Of a stretch of DNA of 64,000 nt, positions 35,476 through 43,538 are shown one piece after another (position 1 is the stretch's first letter; each line of letters begins with the position of its first letter). Position numbers and translations under genes: made by a program. Source of the DNA: Brevundimonas vesicularis (GTDB lineage: Bacteria; Pseudomonadota; Alphaproteobacteria; Caulobacterales; Caulobacteraceae); NCBI RefSeq assembly GCF_014204545.1, contig NZ_JACHLJ010000001.1, positions 744,001 through 808,000 on the forward strand, written 5' to 3'. The notes under the pieces are model-generated. The model was not told the origin of the DNA. It saw only the letters and a program-made list of their open reading frames with translations, and searched no databases.

Positions 35476-38046
35476 ATGAAGTCTCCCAAACGGCCGCCGC
35501 TGAAGCTGACCGATGACGAGGCCGTCGCGCCGGTCGAGCTTTCGACCTCAGACGAAATGCCGGTTGATGAGGCGACACCGTCGCTCGACCCGATCCCCGA
35601 GCCTGATTTCGAAATCGTGCAGCCGACGTTCGAGCCCCCGATGTCGGAGCGTCGTCGCCGTCGCCTGCTGGAAGAGCAACGGCTGGCTGAGGAACGCGCC
35701 TTGGCCGCCGCCTCCGTCGACAGGAAACCGACGCCAGAAGCTTCCGTCGACATGGCCGTCACCGCCGGTCAGCCGCCCTCGCCGTTCGTGCCGTCCAAAC
35801 CGCCTGCTGTGAAAACCGTTCACGCCAAGGCCCAGGCCGAGCCGTCAGGGCGCCACGCCTATGTGATCGCAGGCGTCGCCTCCGCCCTGTGGATCGGCGG
35901 CGTCGCGTCCTGGGCCGCTTATGAGTTCGGCGCCGGCGGGGCGGAACTGGACCCGCTGCGGATCGCCATATACGCCCTGATCGCCTTGGCCCCTGCGGGC
36001 CTGGCCATCATGCTGGCCCATGCCGTCCGACAGGGCGCCGGTCTGGCCGCAGAGACGCGCCGCGCCCGCCAACTGGCCGAGGCCCTGGTGGCCCCGACCG
36101 CCCTGGCCGCCCAGCAGACCGGCGAGGTGCTTCAGTCCCTGCGTTCCGACATCGATCACGCCACTTTGGCGGCGGAACGCGCACGCAACGACATGGCCCT
36201 GCTCCGAGAGGCGCTGGCCCAGGAGACAACGCGCCTGAACGAGGCGGCCGAGAACGCCGGCCGCACCGCGCGTCGGCTGACCGAGAACCTGGGCCGCGAG
36301 CGAGACCAAATGCAGACGCTGGGCATCCATCTGGATACGCAGGCGTCGGGCGTCATCGACGCGGTCGAGCGGCAGTCGCGCATGGTCGCCGATGCCTCCG
36401 ATTTGGCCCAGGCGCAACTCCGTGAAGCTGAAGCCGCCCTCGCCGCGCGCGCCGCCGACCTCGCCGCCGCTGCCGGAGAAGCCCAGGACGCCGCCCGCGT
36501 GGCCTCCGAGGATCTGGCGCGCCAGACCATCCGACTTGAGAACGCGGGTTCGGGCGTCGCCGAACAGATCCACTCCGTCGAAGAAGGCCTCAGCCAACAG
36601 CGCGCCGCCCTGGTCACCGCCGCCTACGCCCTGCGCACCGATCAGGAGGACTTCTCCGCCCAGGTCGAAAGCCAGCGCGCTCAGTTGATCGAACATCTGT
36701 CCGCTACGCGCAGCGCCGCAGGCGATCTGGATCGCAGCACCCAGACCTCGGTCGAGTCCATGCGCGATCTGGTCGAGGCGGCCACCGATCAGTTCCGCGC
36801 TCTCGTCGACATGTCGCAACGCGAGGCCGATGGTTTCGATTCCGCCACAAAGCTCGCCCTGGATCGCTTCGAAGCCCTGGCGGCCGAGGCGCGCGACGCT
36901 TTGATGGAGGAGACACGCCGAGCCCTGGAGCAGATGCGCGCGACGGCCGAGGATTCCCGCGCCGCCGCCGCCGACGCCGCCGAACAGGCGCGTCTGCGCA
37001 CCGACCGCCTGGGCGAATCCTTGTTCGACGCGGCCCAAAAGGCAGACAACGCCGCCGACGCCCGCATTGCCGATGCCCGCCGCATCGTCACCGAAACGTC
37101 CGGCCTGGTCGAAGAAACCGGCGAGCGGATGGTCAGCCGGCTGGAAACCCTGGTCGCACGTCTGAACAGCGCATTGTCGGAAATCGACACCGCCGTCGCC
37201 GACATCGACGAACGCGCCGCGCGCCTGCCTCAAGAAGCTCGCGCCCGCGCCGACGCCGTGCGCGCCACGGTCGAGGAAGGCCTGGCGTCCCTCTCCGCCG
37301 CCTCACGCAAGGCGGCCGAGGACACCGAGGCGCTGGATGTCGGCTTCCAGGATCGCGTGCGCCGGAACTACGACATGCTGACCGAGGCCGTGCGTCTGAT
37401 GGGCGTGGTGTCGGGCGATACGACGCCGGCGCGTCGTCGCGAGCCGGCCGCAGAGATCGAAGCCCGTCCCGAACCCCGTTCCGAGCGCCGGATCGATCGC
37501 CCGACGCCTCCCGCCTCGCCGCCCGCCGAAGAGCGCCGGTTTGGTCTGCGCAGCCGCCTGCGCCTCGAGCCCGCTGAGACGCCGCCGCCGTCTGCGGACA
37601 AGGGCCTGGACTGGAGCGATCTGATCGACGGCGACGACGACAACGAGGCCCCGCTGGAGCTGGACACGCCCTCCCCTTCGCCTGCCGAGGCCGAAGCCCT
37701 GTCCGACCGGGTCGCCGCGGCGATCCGGCGCATGGGGGTCGATCCCAACGCCCTCCTGCCCCGCTCGCGAGTCGAAGAGGCCGCCCGCGCCTTCAGCAGC
37801 GGCGACCCCGACGCCGCGCGTCAGATCGTGCGTCGAGTCGCCCCGGCCGCTGTGCGCAGCGTGTCTCGCCGCGTCCTCAGCGACGCCGAACTGCGCGCTG
37901 ACGCCGAACGCTATGTCCGCAACTTCGCGGTCATGCTGAACGCTTCGGCGCGCGCCGGAGACAGCGCGGCGGTGCAGTCCAGCCTGGCGTCCGACAGCGG
38001 TCGCGCCTTCATGTTGCTGGATGCGGCGGTCGGCGACCTGGGCTAA
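35476..38046 (+). CDS. tipN: TipN-like polarity protein (two membrane helices, long coiled coil)
   Basis: An 856-residue protein. Residues 1-125 are acidic and proline-rich, two membrane helices lie at about 128-149 and 161-184, then a helical coiled coil rich in Ala, Glu, Arg and Asp runs from about 190 to 630, followed by a disordered Pro/Glu stretch (about 645-730) and a small helical C-terminal domain ending with AFMLLDAAVGDLG. This layout and length match TipN, the Caulobacter new-pole marker (about 888 residues, two N-terminal membrane helices plus coiled coil) that directs flagellum placement and ParA movement. The assignment is by architecture and taxon, not by a catalytic signature; a generic coiled-coil membrane protein is the alternative. 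Confidence 0.68.
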   Translation: MKSPKRPPLKLTDDEAVAPVELSTSDEMPVDEATPSLDPIPEPDFEIVQPTFEPPMSERRRRRLLEEQRLAEERALAAASVDRKPTPEASVDMAVTAGQPPSPFVPSKPPAVKTVHAKAQAEPSGRHAYVIAGVASALWIGGVASWAAYEFGAGGAELDPLRIAIYALIALAPAGLAIMLAHAVRQGAGLAAETRRARQLAEALVAPTALAAQQTGEVLQSLRSDIDHATLAAERARNDMALLREALAQETTRLNEAAENAGRTARRLTENLGRERDQMQTLGIHLDTQASGVIDAVERQSRMVADASDLAQAQLREAEAALAARAADLAAAAGEAQDAARVASEDLARQTIRLENAGSGVAEQIHSVEEGLSQQRAALVTAAYALRTDQEDFSAQVESQRAQLIEHLSATRSAAGDLDRSTQTSVESMRDLVEAATDQFRALVDMSQREADGFDSATKLALDRFEALAAEARDALMEETRRALEQMRATAEDSRAAAADAAEQARLRTDRLGESLFDAAQKADNAADARIADARRIVTETSGLVEETGERMVSRLETLVARLNSALSEIDTAVADIDERAARLPQEARARADAVRATVEEGLASLSAASRKAAEDTEALDVGFQDRVRRNYDMLTEAVRLMGVVSGDTTPARRREPAAEIEARPEPRSERRIDRPTPPASPPAEERRFGLRSRLRLEPAETPPPSADKGLDWSDLIDGDDDNEAPLELDTPSPSPAEAEALSDRVAAAIRRMGVDPNALLPRSRVEEAARAFSSGDPDAARQIVRRVAPAAVRSVSRRVLSDAELRADAERYVRNFAVMLNASARAGDSAAVQSSLASDSGRAFMLLDAAVGDLG

Positions 38047-38106
38047 GACTTTTGCGGACTTGACGGCGTCGGGAAGTTACAGCCACTTGCACGTCACCGA
38101 ACTGTC

Positions 38107-38724
38107 ATGGATGGGGCTATGACTGGCACGATGAACGAAATCGGCAGTCGAACGAGCGGCGATCGCCGCCCTGGCATCATCATATGCGCCTATGACGGCG
38201 ATGATGACGGGTGGGACCTGGTCGAGGATCTGTCGGGCGAAATCTGGAGCCCCAGCGGGGCCCGCGCTGTGCCTATCGCCGCCGCCGATCCCGACGAACT
38301 GGCCTCGACCCTGGCCGCCCGTCTCGGCAGCGGGGAATGCCGGGCCGTCCTTCTGGTCGGACGCACGCAAAAGGGCGCAGGCTTCCGGGTCCAGATGCGC
38401 GCTGAAAACCGCACTCTCGACTACAAGCACCGCCTGTCCAGCACCGGGCCGGGCGTGGCCCGCACCACGGCGCCCGTCGCCGACATGGTCCGCGCCCTGA
38501 CCGCCGCCGGGCTGCAGGCCGACGCCTCGTCTGACATCGAGGAAGACGCCGGCTCCTACCTTCTCTACCGCGTGCTCTCGGACCTGCCGGATGGGCCGCT
38601 GACGCCGTCGATCGGCCTGTTGCGTGCGCCCGCCCCTGCCAATGAGGCGGCCGTGCGAAAAGGCGTCAAGGCCGCCGCCTCGGCCATGGCCAGCCACCTG
38701 ACGCCGCTGCCGCGTGTCGGATAA
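38107..38724 (+). CDS. Pyroglutamyl-peptidase-like protein lacking the catalytic cysteine
   Basis: A 205-residue cytosolic protein. The segment RTTAPVADMVRALTAAGLQADASSDIEEDAGSYLLYRVL closely parallels the pyrrolidone carboxyl peptidase (C15) stretch with [34 protein letters not shown], and MRAENRTLDYKHR corresponds to the strand bearing the catalytic Glu. However, at the position of the nucleophilic Cys there is Leu (GSYLLYRV), and no equivalent of the catalytic His is seen (GLLRAPAP). It is probably a non-catalytic relative, perhaps a binding or regulatory protein. Start may be 38107 or 38119. Neighbours are tipN and DUF423. Confidence 0.7.
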   Translation: MDGAMTGTMNEIGSRTSGDRRPGIIICAYDGDDDGWDLVEDLSGEIWSPSGARAVPIAAADPDELASTLAARLGSGECRAVLLVGRTQKGAGFRVQMRAENRTLDYKHRLSSTGPGVARTTAPVADMVRALTAAGLQADASSDIEEDAGSYLLYRVLSDLPDGPLTPSIGLLRAPAPANEAAVRKGVKAAASAMASHLTPLPRVG

Positions 38725-38772
38725 CCTTCCTGGGTCGCAGACATCGGCGAACTGGCGGTCTAGGGTTTTCGG

Positions 38773-39135
38773 ATGACAGTGAGTCGCAATCTGATCGTCT
38801 TCGCCGCCCTGAACGGCGCCCTGGCCGTGGCGCTGGGCGCCTTCGCCGCGCACGGCGCTGGGCCGCAGATCAAGACCCTGCTGACCACCGGCGCCCAGTA
38901 TCAGATCGTCCACGCCGTCTTCGCCTTCGCTTGCGCCCAATGGACAGGGGGCGGCGGGTTGGCGCGGCTTGCAGGCTGGCTTGGATCGATCGGCGGCCTG
39001 ATTTTCTGCCTCGCCCTGGCGGCGATCGCCTTTCTGGGCGTGCCGGCGTTCGGCGCCGTGGCCCCGATCGGCGGCCTGCTGATGATCGCCGGCTGGCTAT
39101 GCCTGGCCTTCACGGCCTCGCGTTCTCGCTCCTAA
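38773..39135 (+). CDS. DUF423 family membrane protein
   Basis: A 120-residue protein with four hydrophobic helices. The motif ALAVALGAFAAHGA followed by TTGAQYQIVHAVFAFA is diagnostic of the DUF423/YgdD family, inner-membrane proteins of unknown role found across Proteobacteria and Firmicutes. The final part, GLIFCLALAAIAFLGVPAFGAVAPIGGLLMIAGW, gives helices 3 and 4. It sits between the pyroglutamyl-peptidase-like gene and prolyl aminopeptidase on the same strand. Confidence 0.9.
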   Translation: MTVSRNLIVFAALNGALAVALGAFAAHGAGPQIKTLLTTGAQYQIVHAVFAFACAQWTGGGGLARLAGWLGSIGGLIFCLALAAIAFLGVPAFGAVAPIGGLLMIAGWLCLAFTASRSRS

Positions 39136-39161
39136 TCTTCTCGTAGAAAGACCAAGCATCC

Positions 39162-40142
39162 ATGGCCTTCCCCACGCCCGCCGAGCCGCGTCGTGTGCTC
39201 CACCCTGAAATCGAGGCCTACGCCTCGGGCTGGATGACGACCGAGGGCGTGCATGAAATCTACTACGAGGAATCGGGCAATCCGCACGGTTTGCCGGTCC
39301 TGGTTCTGCACGGGGGGCCTGGCGGCGCGGTCAATCCGGGCATGCGCCGCTTCTTCGACCCGGCCGTCTATCGCATCATCATGTTCGACCAGCGCGGCTG
39401 CGGTCAGTCGCGGCCCCACGCCTCGCTGGAAGACAACACGACCTGGGCCCTGATCGACGACATCGAGCGTCTGCGCGCCCTGTGCGGCGTCGACAAATGG
39501 GTGGTGTTCGGCGGGTCCTGGGGATCGACCCTGTCGATGGTCTACGCCATCACCCATCCTGAGCGGGTCATCGCGCTGCTGCTGCGCGGCATCTTCCTGC
39601 TGACGAAGAAGGAGTTGCACTGGTTCTATCAGGACGGCGCGTCGATGATCTTCCCGGACGCCTGGGAGCGCTTCGTCGCCCCCATCCCCGAGGCCGAGCG
39701 CGGCGACCTGATGGCCGCCTATTACAAGCGGCTGATCGGCGATGACGTCGCCGAGCGCGAACGCTGCGCCGTCGCCTGGTCCAGTTGGGAGGGCGAGACC
39801 GTCAGCGTCGAGGGGCCCAACGCCCGGCCGGACAGGTTCGCCGAGCCCGACTTCGCCGTCGCCTTCGCCCGGATCGAAAACTGGTTCTTCACCAACGCCG
39901 GCTTCTTCGATGAGGACGGCTGGCTGCTGAAGAATGTCGACCGGATGCGGCATATCCCGTGCTGGATCGCGCAGGGGCGGTTCGACGTGGTGACGCCGAT
40001 TTCAGGCGCCTGGGCGCTGCATCGCGCCTGGCCCGAGGCCCATCTGGACATCGTCGGCGACGCAGGCCACGCCTCGTCGGAACCGGGCATCGTCGACAGC
40101 CTGGTGCGCGCCGCCGACTGGGCCGCGAGCCTCAAGGCATGA
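39162..40142 (+). CDS. pip: Proline iminopeptidase (prolyl aminopeptidase)
   Basis: A 326-residue alpha/beta hydrolase of family S33 that removes N-terminal proline. The oxyanion segment HGGPGGAVNPGMRRFFDP, RIIMFDQRGCGQSRPHAS, and nucleophile Ser119 in FGGSWGSTLS are all canonical. The Asp is expected near GRFDVVTP and the His in AGHASSEPGI. Cytosolic, standard length. It would complement the exported Xaa-Pro dipeptidase at 3410 in handling proline-containing peptides. Confidence 0.95.
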   Translation: MAFPTPAEPRRVLHPEIEAYASGWMTTEGVHEIYYEESGNPHGLPVLVLHGGPGGAVNPGMRRFFDPAVYRIIMFDQRGCGQSRPHASLEDNTTWALIDDIERLRALCGVDKWVVFGGSWGSTLSMVYAITHPERVIALLLRGIFLLTKKELHWFYQDGASMIFPDAWERFVAPIPEAERGDLMAAYYKRLIGDDVAERERCAVAWSSWEGETVSVEGPNARPDRFAEPDFAVAFARIENWFFTNAGFFDEDGWLLKNVDRMRHIPCWIAQGRFDVVTPISGAWALHRAWPEAHLDIVGDAGHASSEPGIVDSLVRAADWAASLKA

Positions 40143-40146
40143 AATA

Positions 40147-40174
40147 AGCCGCCGCGCAGGACAGCGTGGCGGCT
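40147..40174. terminator. Possible bidirectional terminator between pip and doxX
   Basis: AGCCGCC (40147-40153) pairs with GGCGGCT (40168-40174) between convergent genes. It is followed by ATTCTCATTCT on the plus strand and TATTTCAT on the minus strand, which are T-rich but lack a clean run. Confidence 0.45.
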
Positions 40175-40191
40175 ATTCTCATTCTGACAAA

Positions 40192-40590
40192 TCAGAAGCG
40201 TTTTGCGGTTCGATTGTCGATGCTCCACGCGCCCGGACCGGCGGTGAAGATGTACAGGAAGATGAAGCAGTACAGGATGGCCGCGTCGCCGCCGTTCACC
40301 GCCGGATACGGGCTGCTGGGGAAGTGGAACATCCAATAAGCCACAGCCATCTGGCCCGAAGCGATGAAGGCGGCCGGACGCGTGAACAGACCTAGGATAA
40401 GCAACAGGCCCGTGATCAGCTCGATCACCCCACCGATGCCGAACAGCGACAGCAACTCCTGCTGACCGGGCTCGGCCCCGGCCGGAAAGCCGAAGACCTT
40501 GATGACGCCATGCGCTAGGAACAACAGACCGGCGACGATCCTGAGCGCCGCCAGGGCGCGGGAAGACCAGCCATTCACCTGATTGAACAT
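40192..40590 (-). CDS. DoxX family membrane protein
   Basis: A 132-residue protein with four hydrophobic helices. ALRIVAGLLFLAHGVIKVFGFP is the DoxX opening motif, followed by LFGIGGVIELITGLLLILGLFTRPAAFIASGQMAVAYWMFHFP, also typical. DoxX proteins belong to a quinol-associated membrane family; in bacteria the function is poorly defined and some members take part in redox stress responses. The downstream pirin-like gene on the same strand starts 786 bases upstream and ends 72 bases before it, so the two may be co-transcribed. Confidence 0.92.
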   Translation of the reverse strand: MFNQVNGWSSRALAALRIVAGLLFLAHGVIKVFGFPAGAEPGQQELLSLFGIGGVIELITGLLLILGLFTRPAAFIASGQMAVAYWMFHFPSSPYPAVNGGDAAILYCFIFLYIFTAGPGAWSIDNRTAKRF

Positions 40591-40662
40591 TCTCTTTCCT
40601 CGCCTTTTTGATGCGGTTGTTCACGGTCGGATAGGGTCCGACCGTGAAGCTTGTTCCGAAAA

Positions 40663-41376
40663 TCAGGCGGCGTCCACCAGCACGATCTCGGCGTCGGACA
40701 GCGCCTTGACCGTCACGACATCCTCCTGAGCGATGGCCGCGCCATCACGGGCGTTCAACCGGACGCCATTGACCTCGACCTCGCCCTTCGCCGGGACCAG
40801 ATAGGCCCGCCGCGCACCGCCCAGCGGATAGTCGGCGCTGTCGCCTGCCTTCAGCGTCGCCGCCACGATCCGCGCATCGGTGCGGATCGGCAGGGCGCCC
40901 CCGCCGCTCTCGGAAGTGTCGCCTTCGAAGCCCGAGGCCAGGACCACGAACTGGCCCGACCGCTCGCCCTTGGGGAAGGGCTTGGTGCCCCAACTCGGCG
41001 CATCCCCGCGTCGGGTCGGCTCGATCCAGATCTGGAAGATCCGCGTCAGGTCCGGCTCAGCGTTGTATTCGGCATGACGGATGCCGGTTCCGGCGCTCAT
41101 CACCTGGACATCGCCCGCGACGGTGCGGCCCTTGTTGCCCAGACTGTCCTCATGGGTGATGGCCCCATCGCGGACGTAGGTGATGATCTCCATGTCGGCA
41201 TGCGGATGCGGCGGGAAGCCCGTTCCGGCGGCGATCTCGTCGTCGTTCCAAACCCGTAGGTTGCCCCAGCTCATCCGCTTGGGATCATAGTAGTTCGCGA
41301 AGGAGAAATGGTGTTTGGCGTTCAGCCAGCCGTGGTTGGCGCCGCCGAGGGATTCAAATGGTCTGCGCTCGATCAT
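40663..41376 (-). CDS. Pirin family protein
   Basis: A 237-residue bicupin. The N-terminal cupin has the metal-binding pattern FPPHPHADMEIITYVRDGAITHEDS, and VMSAGTGIRHAEYN follows, both hallmarks of pirins; the C-terminal half is the divergent second cupin. Bacterial pirins of this kind (YhhW type) may have quercetin 2,3-dioxygenase activity or act as redox-sensitive regulators. The start MIERRPFESL at 41376 has AAAGGA upstream. It is divergent from a LysR regulator, a common arrangement that implies direct control. Confidence 0.93.
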   Translation of the reverse strand: MIERRPFESLGGANHGWLNAKHHFSFANYYDPKRMSWGNLRVWNDDEIAAGTGFPPHPHADMEIITYVRDGAITHEDSLGNKGRTVAGDVQVMSAGTGIRHAEYNAEPDLTRIFQIWIEPTRRGDAPSWGTKPFPKGERSGQFVVLASGFEGDTSESGGGALPIRTDARIVAATLKAGDSADYPLGGARRAYLVPAKGEVEVNGVRLNARDGAAIAQEDVVTVKALSDAEIVLVDAA

Positions 41377-41433
41377 CGCACTCGTCCTTTCGCGTCGGAA
41401 CCGTCCGACGCCTTTGCTTGACGCCAAGATAGA

Positions 41434-41479
41434 GATCGGCGACCGATCAGAAATAGAAACAACCGAAACTCATCGTTTC
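41434..41479. promoter_or_regulatory. Inverted repeats in the pirin/LysR divergent spacer, candidate operator
   Basis: Two symmetrical elements occur: GATCGG-CGA-CCGATC at 41434-41448 and GAAAC-TCATC-GTTTC at 41465-41479. LysR regulators bind interrupted dyads between themselves and divergent targets, so these are plausible sites for the adjacent regulator. Confidence 0.4.
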
Positions 41480-41496
41480 AGGACGCGAGGCCGCCC

Positions 41497-42423
41497 ATGT
41501 CCCGCCTGCCCGATCTGGAAGCCCTAGCCATCTTCGCCAAGGTCGCCGACAGCCAATCCTTTTCCGGCGCAGCCGAGACGCTGGGCCTGTCCAAGGCCAC
41601 GGTGTCCAAGGCGGTCACACGCCTGGAACAGCAGCTGAAGACCACCCTGCTTCACCGCACCTCGCGCCGCTTCGCCCTGACCGATGCAGGCCGAACCCTG
41701 GCCGCCCGCGCCGCCCACATGTTGGCCGAGGCCGAGGGCGCGGTGTCAGAGGCGCTGGACATGTCCATCACGCCGCGTGGCCTCGTGCGACTGGCGGCGC
41801 CCATGTCGTTCGGCATGGCCTATGTGGCCCCGGCCCTGCCCGAGTTCCTCGCCACCCACCCCGACGTATCGGTCGACTTGCATCTGTCGGACGAGGTCAT
41901 CGATCTGGTCGGCGGCGGCTTCGACTGCGCGCTTAGGATCGCCGCCCTGGCCGATTCCTCGCTGACGGCGCGCAAGCTGCGGCCTGTGGCCCGCGCCCTG
42001 GTGGCCTCGCCGTCCTATCTCGATCAGCGGGGTCGCCCCACTCATCCCGACGATCTGGCCCGTCACGCCTGCCTCGGCTACGCCTACATGCCCAGCCCGG
42101 ACACCTGGCGGTTCAGCAATGAGGCGGGTGAAGAAGTGGTGGTGCATCCACGCGGGCCGTTGCGCGCCAACAACTCCGACGCCCTGACGGCGTCGTTGTG
42201 CGCAGGCCTGGGGCTCTTTCCCCAGCCGGACTTCATCTACTGGAAGGACGTCGCCGACGGCCATCTCGAGGCGGTGATGACCGACTGGCGCCTGCCGCCC
42301 ATCGCCCTTCATCTGGTGGCGCCCAGCGGCGGACCGCGCCCGGCCAGGGTCACGGCCTTCATGGACTATCTGGCGGCGAAGTTCAGCGGACCGCTGTGGC
42401 CGGGCGATACGGTGGGGCGCTAA
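41497..42423 (+). CDS. LysR family transcriptional regulator
   Basis: A 308-residue regulator. Residues 1-65 form the winged helix (DLEALAIFAKVADSQSFSGAAETLGLSKATVSKAVTRLEQQL) with the recognition helix and TLLHRTSRRFALTDAGR; residues 90-300 are the periplasmic-binding-like effector domain (LVRLAAPMSFGMAYVAPALPEFL). The overall wording is that of the CrgA-like/DsdC group annotated beside pirin and DoxX genes in Proteobacteria. It probably controls the divergent pirin gene and perhaps doxX; the inducer is unknown. Confidence 0.94.
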   Translation: MSRLPDLEALAIFAKVADSQSFSGAAETLGLSKATVSKAVTRLEQQLKTTLLHRTSRRFALTDAGRTLAARAAHMLAEAEGAVSEALDMSITPRGLVRLAAPMSFGMAYVAPALPEFLATHPDVSVDLHLSDEVIDLVGGGFDCALRIAALADSSLTARKLRPVARALVASPSYLDQRGRPTHPDDLARHACLGYAYMPSPDTWRFSNEAGEEVVVHPRGPLRANNSDALTASLCAGLGLFPQPDFIYWKDVADGHLEAVMTDWRLPPIALHLVAPSGGPRPARVTAFMDYLAAKFSGPLWPGDTVGR

Positions 42424-42426
42424 CGC

Positions 42427-42723
42427 TCAACCGCACTTCACTTCACGCACGATGTTCGTCGCCTCGTCATAGACGAAATTCACCCGGTTCTCGCGATAGT
42501 CCATGGTCGCGGCGCAAGTGGTGCAGAGCACGCGGAACGTCTGGCCGGCGGGCGCGGTCGGGATAGTCGAGCGGTTGCGGCCGACATAGCTCTGATAGTC
42601 CGAAACCTTGCACGCCTTGAAAGCGGTGTCCGATCCGGGCGCAGGTTCGGCGGTCTGGACCGGCGCGCAGGCCGACACGGCCAAGGCGCCAGCGGCCAAC
42701 AGGGTGCTCACGATGATCTTCAT
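42427..42723 (-). CDS. I78-type peptidase inhibitor family lipoprotein (first copy)
   Basis: A 98-residue lipoprotein with a clear signal and lipobox (LLAAGALAVSAC, Cys19). The mature part has the family I78 pattern: YVGRNRSTIPTAP, then RVLCTTCAATMDYRENRVNFVYDEATNIVREVKCG, where the T.DYR..R.N..YD and terminal CG are characteristic. The extra CTTC pair is shared with the next gene. I78 proteins inhibit serine proteases in a few characterised cases; most are uncharacterised. It is followed upstream on the same strand by a second related copy. Confidence 0.82.
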   Translation of the reverse strand: MKIIVSTLLAAGALAVSACAPVQTAEPAPGSDTAFKACKVSDYQSYVGRNRSTIPTAPAGQTFRVLCTTCAATMDYRENRVNFVYDEATNIVREVKCG

Positions 42724-42744
42724 GGTCGTCTCCTTGCGTCGGGC

Positions 42745-43101
42745 TCAGCCGCAGCGGACCTGTTCGATGATGCCGGTCTGTTCATTGTAGAAGATGTTCA
42801 GACGATAGGCGGAGAAGTCCTGCGTCACCGGGCAGGTGGTGCAGGTCACCCGCCGATTGACGACGTCCACGGGCACCGGGATTTCGGTCCGGGACTTGCC
42901 CACCAGATACTGCATCTCGCCGGCCTTGCAGACGTCCTCCGTCTGGGCGGTCGGCATCCGGCTTCCGATGGGCGGGTTCAGCTGGGCCTGCTCGACAGCG
43001 CGCGGCGCAGGCGCCTCGGAGACCGGCGTCGAACAGCCGGCCAGCAGAACCAGTCCGATCAGGCCGCCTTTTCCCAGCGCCCTTCGTCCGTTTGACGCCA
43101 A
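42745..43101 (-). CDS. I78-type peptidase inhibitor family lipoprotein (second copy)
   Basis: A lipoprotein of about 118 residues, paralogous to its neighbour: YLVGKSRTEIPVPVD, RVTCTTCPVTQDFSAYRLNIFYNEQTGIIEQVRCG. The lipobox is LVLLAGC. The start is unusual: TTG at 43101 gives the basic leader ASNGRRALGKGG before the hydrophobic core, and lies inside holC, which ends at 43059. The only in-frame ATG is at 43197, giving an implausible 54-residue leader. Coupled to holC by overlap. The shared CTTC suggests a disulfide or metal site. Confidence 0.72.
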   Translation of the reverse strand: MASNGRRALGKGGLIGLVLLAGCSTPVSEAPAPRAVEQAQLNPPIGSRMPTAQTEDVCKAGEMQYLVGKSRTEIPVPVDVVNRRVTCTTCPVTQDFSAYRLNIFYNEQTGIIEQVRCG

Positions 43102-43517
43102 TAGGCCAGGTTCGCGCCCTGCCCCTTCAGCGCCTTCCAGCGTCCCCGCGCGTTTTGCAAAGCCGGCTCGTCGCGACCGTCGAAAATAATGAAGCATCGT
43201 TCGAACCCTTCCGTCCCGCCCAGTTCTGCGTCGTCGACTATGAACAGCGCCTGAGCGCCGTTCAGGTTCTCGCCCGTCTCGCTCAACAGCACAGGCTGGC
43301 GCTCGGCATGGGGCTGGTCAGCCCGGCCGTGCGGCAAGAAACTGTCATCGCGAAACGTCCACAGCGTCTCGTCGACCTCATCCAGTCGATGCGAATGCGA
43401 CGATTTGATCATGGCCCTCCAGCCCCGCTCGATCGTCTTTTCGAGCAGGGTTGGCAGCACCTGATCCAGCGATGAACGCTCCAGGTGATAGAACCAGATT
43501 TCGGGCTTGTCGCTCAC
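43059..43517 (-). CDS. holC: DNA polymerase III subunit chi
   Basis: A 152-residue protein of the HolC family, linking the clamp loader to SSB. Typical elements are EIWFYHLERSSLDQVLPTLLEKTIERGWRAMIKSS, LDETLWTFRDDSFLPHG (here DEVDETLWTFRDDSFLPHG) and the C-terminal FIIFDGRDEPALQNARGRWKALKGQGANLAYWRQTDEGRWEK. It follows pepA by 21 bases on the same strand; pepA-holC is the normal alphaproteobacterial pairing. It overlaps the following lipoprotein gene. Confidence 0.93.
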   Translation of the reverse strand: MSDKPEIWFYHLERSSLDQVLPTLLEKTIERGWRAMIKSSHSHRLDEVDETLWTFRDDSFLPHGRADQPHAERQPVLLSETGENLNGAQALFIVDDAELGGTEGFERCFIIFDGRDEPALQNARGRWKALKGQGANLAYWRQTDEGRWEKAA

Positions 43518-43538
43518 CCGGCTCTACCTCCCGACCGA

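Noticed and set aside
35845..37233. Minus-strand 462-codon frame within the TipN-like gene
   Set aside because: Gly/Gln-rich translation without motifs; the plus-strand frame has a better start and coherent architecture.
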